Source: Chloroflexota bacterium (GTDB lineage: Bacteria; Chloroflexota; Limnocylindria; Limnocylindrales; CSP1-4). Taken from it: a stretch of 8,102 bases of DNA. The notes below the pieces were generated by a model that worked only from the letters and a program-made list of their open reading frames with translations, had not been told where the DNA came from and searched no databases. Below are positions 7,540-8,102 of this stretch, piece by piece (within the stretch, counting starts at the first letter, position 1; the number at the start of each line of letters is the position of its first letter). The position numbers and the translations under genes are program-made. The stretch covers positions 1 through 8,102 of the forward strand of contig JAJYGO010000066.1 in assembly GCA_021785115.1 (NCBI GenBank). Reading direction: 5' to 3'.

Positions 7540-7743
7540 TCACCCCTCATATTCGAAGTGGATCTTCAGGTCGACCCGGTACTCCTTGATCTCGCCGTTC
7601 TCGACGAGCGCAGTCGATTTCACGACCTCGACCATCCGGATGTTGCGGACGGTGCGGGCGGCTGTCGCGACTGCCTGCCGTGCGGCATCGCTCCACGACC
7701 GCGGGGACGTCCCGACCATCTCCCGAACGATGAACACTCCCAT
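7540..7743 (-). CDS. Dodecin family protein
   Basis: This 67-residue protein matches dodecin in length and layout: a first strand with FIVREMVGTSPRSW (4-17), one amphipathic helix (18-34), then two strands, VEVVKSTALVENGEI and KEYRVDLKIHFEYEG. Dodecins are cytosolic dodecamers that store or buffer flavins. Aligned by eye to Halobacterium dodecin, the flavin-stacking Trp36 falls at M37 and the contacting Gln55 at R56, so flavin binding should not be assumed. I recall a bacterial subgroup with similar YR...F.YEG endings. The ATG at 7743 is well supported, because GGGGGGA (7749-7755) lies five bases upstream. The stop is 88 bases before the regulator's first ATG on the same strand. A link between the two genes is possible but unproven. 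Confidence 0.93.
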   Translation of the reverse strand: MGVFIVREMVGTSPRSWSDAARQAVATAARTVRNIRMVEVVKSTALVENGEIKEYRVDLKIHFEYEG

Positions 7744-7748
7744 CCTCG

Positions 7749-7755
7749 TCCCCCC
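7749..7755 (-). promoter_or_regulatory. Ribosome binding site of the dodecin gene
   Basis: The purine-rich GGGGGGA on the minus strand sits five bases before the ATG at 7743. It fixes that start over longer in-frame extensions, which would add Arg/Ser-rich residues foreign to dodecins. Confidence 0.6.
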
Positions 7756-7791
7756 ATCCTCGGCTGTTCGCCGCTGTCCGGTTGACCGTCG

Positions 7792-7815
7792 CGATCGGTA
7801 CGCAGGTGCCGATCG
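7792..7815. repeat. Operator-like inverted repeat upstream of dodecin
   Basis: CGATCGG (7792-7798) and CCGATCG (7809-7815) are perfect seven-base inverted arms separated by ten bases. They end about 49 bases before the dodecin start. The spacing, about one helical turn plus, fits a dimeric regulator site or a leader hairpin. CGATCG is itself palindromic and frequent in GC-rich genomes, so chance is possible. Confidence 0.35.
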
Positions 7816-7844
7816 GCGGCTGGATCCTCTCCCGGTGAATCGTG

Positions 7845-7867
7845 GAGGCCGGCTCGAAGCCGGCCTC
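7845..7867. terminator. Perfect GC hairpin between zinc-ribbon gene and dodecin
   Basis: GAGGCCGGC (7845-7853) and GCCGGCCTC (7859-7867) form a nine-base perfect stem around a five-base TCGAA loop. It lies 43 bases after the zinc-ribbon stop at 7911. No T-run follows on either strand, so it would be a U-less terminator, an RNA-stabilising stem or a dispersed palindromic repeat. Its position between two same-strand genes makes a terminator for the zinc-ribbon gene the simplest reading. Confidence 0.5.
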
Positions 7868-7910
7868 ACAACGCGCCTGATGTTCCCGATGCGGCCCGCG
7901 GTCGCGTCGA

Positions 7911-8102
7911 TCAGGCCGACGTCCCGGCTCCCGCGCGGACCTTGTCGAAGCAGGAACTGCAGTACACGGGACGATCATTCCGCGGCGCGAAGGGCACCAC
8001 TGCCTGACCGCCGCACATCGCGCAGATCGCGGCGTGATACTCGCGCGGCGCTCCCGACGCACGAGCGTTCCGGGCTGCCTGCCGGCAGCTTGGGCACCGC
8101 TG
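7911..8102 (-). CDS. CxxC-x17-CxxC zinc-ribbon protein, 5' end missing
   Basis: The last 63 codons of a gene enter from the right edge, in frame from base 8102, and end at TGA (7913-7911). The fragment starts QRCPSCRQAARNARASG, which looks like the second half of a first zinc ribbon. A second ribbon follows: CAMC, exactly 17 residues (GGQAVVPFAPRNDRPVY), then CSSC and FDKVRAGAGTSA. The PF.P..DRPVYC..CF pattern is typical of the small CxxC-x17-CxxC zinc-binding family, whose members often carry two ribbons. Such proteins are thought to bind zinc and possibly nucleic acid, but their cellular role is not established. The frame is in no doubt. It is read toward the dodecin gene, with a hairpin between the two. 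Confidence 0.85.
   Translation of the reverse strand, partial: QRCPSCRQAARNARASGAPREYHAAICAMCGGQAVVPFAPRNDRPVYCSSCFDKVRAGAGTSA

Noticed and set aside
5799..7589. Plus-strand 596-codon frame opposite the regulator
   Set aside because: Low-complexity Arg/Val/Asp-rich product with no recognisable motif, and it overlaps clear P-loop and STAND motifs on the minus strand.
7876..7916. CCTGAT...ATCAGG inverted repeat at the end of the zinc-ribbon gene
   Set aside because: Inner arms contain a mismatch and the spacing is long; the nearby perfect hairpin at 7845-7867 is a better candidate terminator.

Overview
The window is GC-rich (hand counts of individual 60-base lines run from about 52% to 75%). 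All genes I can support lie on the minus strand, so transcription runs from the right edge to the left edge. The gene content suggests a high-GC bacterium, and Chloroflexota is my best guess: a DUF5317-type membrane domain, an HD-GYP-like sensor, a MalT-like ATPase fused to SARP/BTAD domains, and a CxxC-x17-CxxC zinc ribbon. High-GC Actinomycetota are not excluded. No rRNA, tRNA, CRISPR array or insertion sequence was seen.

Layout in transcription order. (1) 8102-7911: the C-terminal part of a small zinc-ribbon protein, cut by the window edge. (2) 7910-7744: a spacer with a perfect GC hairpin (7845-7867) and an operator-like inverted repeat (7792-7815). (3) 7743-7540: a 67-residue dodecin with a strong ribosome binding site. 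(4) 7451-3870: a 1193-residue regulator with a disordered N-terminus, a MalT-like STAND ATPase, a helical-repeat middle and C-terminal SARP winged-helix plus BTAD domains. (5) 3869-3425: a spacer with a clear rho-independent terminator for the regulator (3693-3723) and a possible small membrane-peptide ORF (3579-3490). (6) 3424 or 3397 to 2072: a membrane-anchored HD-GYP-like phosphohydrolase. (7) 1980 to the left edge: one uninterrupted 660-codon frame with a DUF5317-like membrane domain, a linker of about 180 residues, and a major facilitator superfamily (MFS) transporter. It is partial at its 3' end.

The HD gene and the DUF5317-MFS gene are 91 bases apart on the same strand and probably co-transcribed. 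The junction carries inverted repeats that could form mutually exclusive RNA structures spanning the upstream stop codon and the region just before the downstream start. The regulator appears to be a separate unit ending at its own terminator.

Points most worth attention: the DUF5317-MFS fusion; the junction RNA structures; a shift in third-position base use from about 2.9 to 5.85 kb that begins and ends inside genes, suggesting a recombination tract; and a small ORF upstream of the HD gene that one fewer T would extend to 53 residues. I did not identify a clearly new defence or biosynthetic system. The HD plus DUF5317-MFS pair is the best candidate for an undescribed functional unit.
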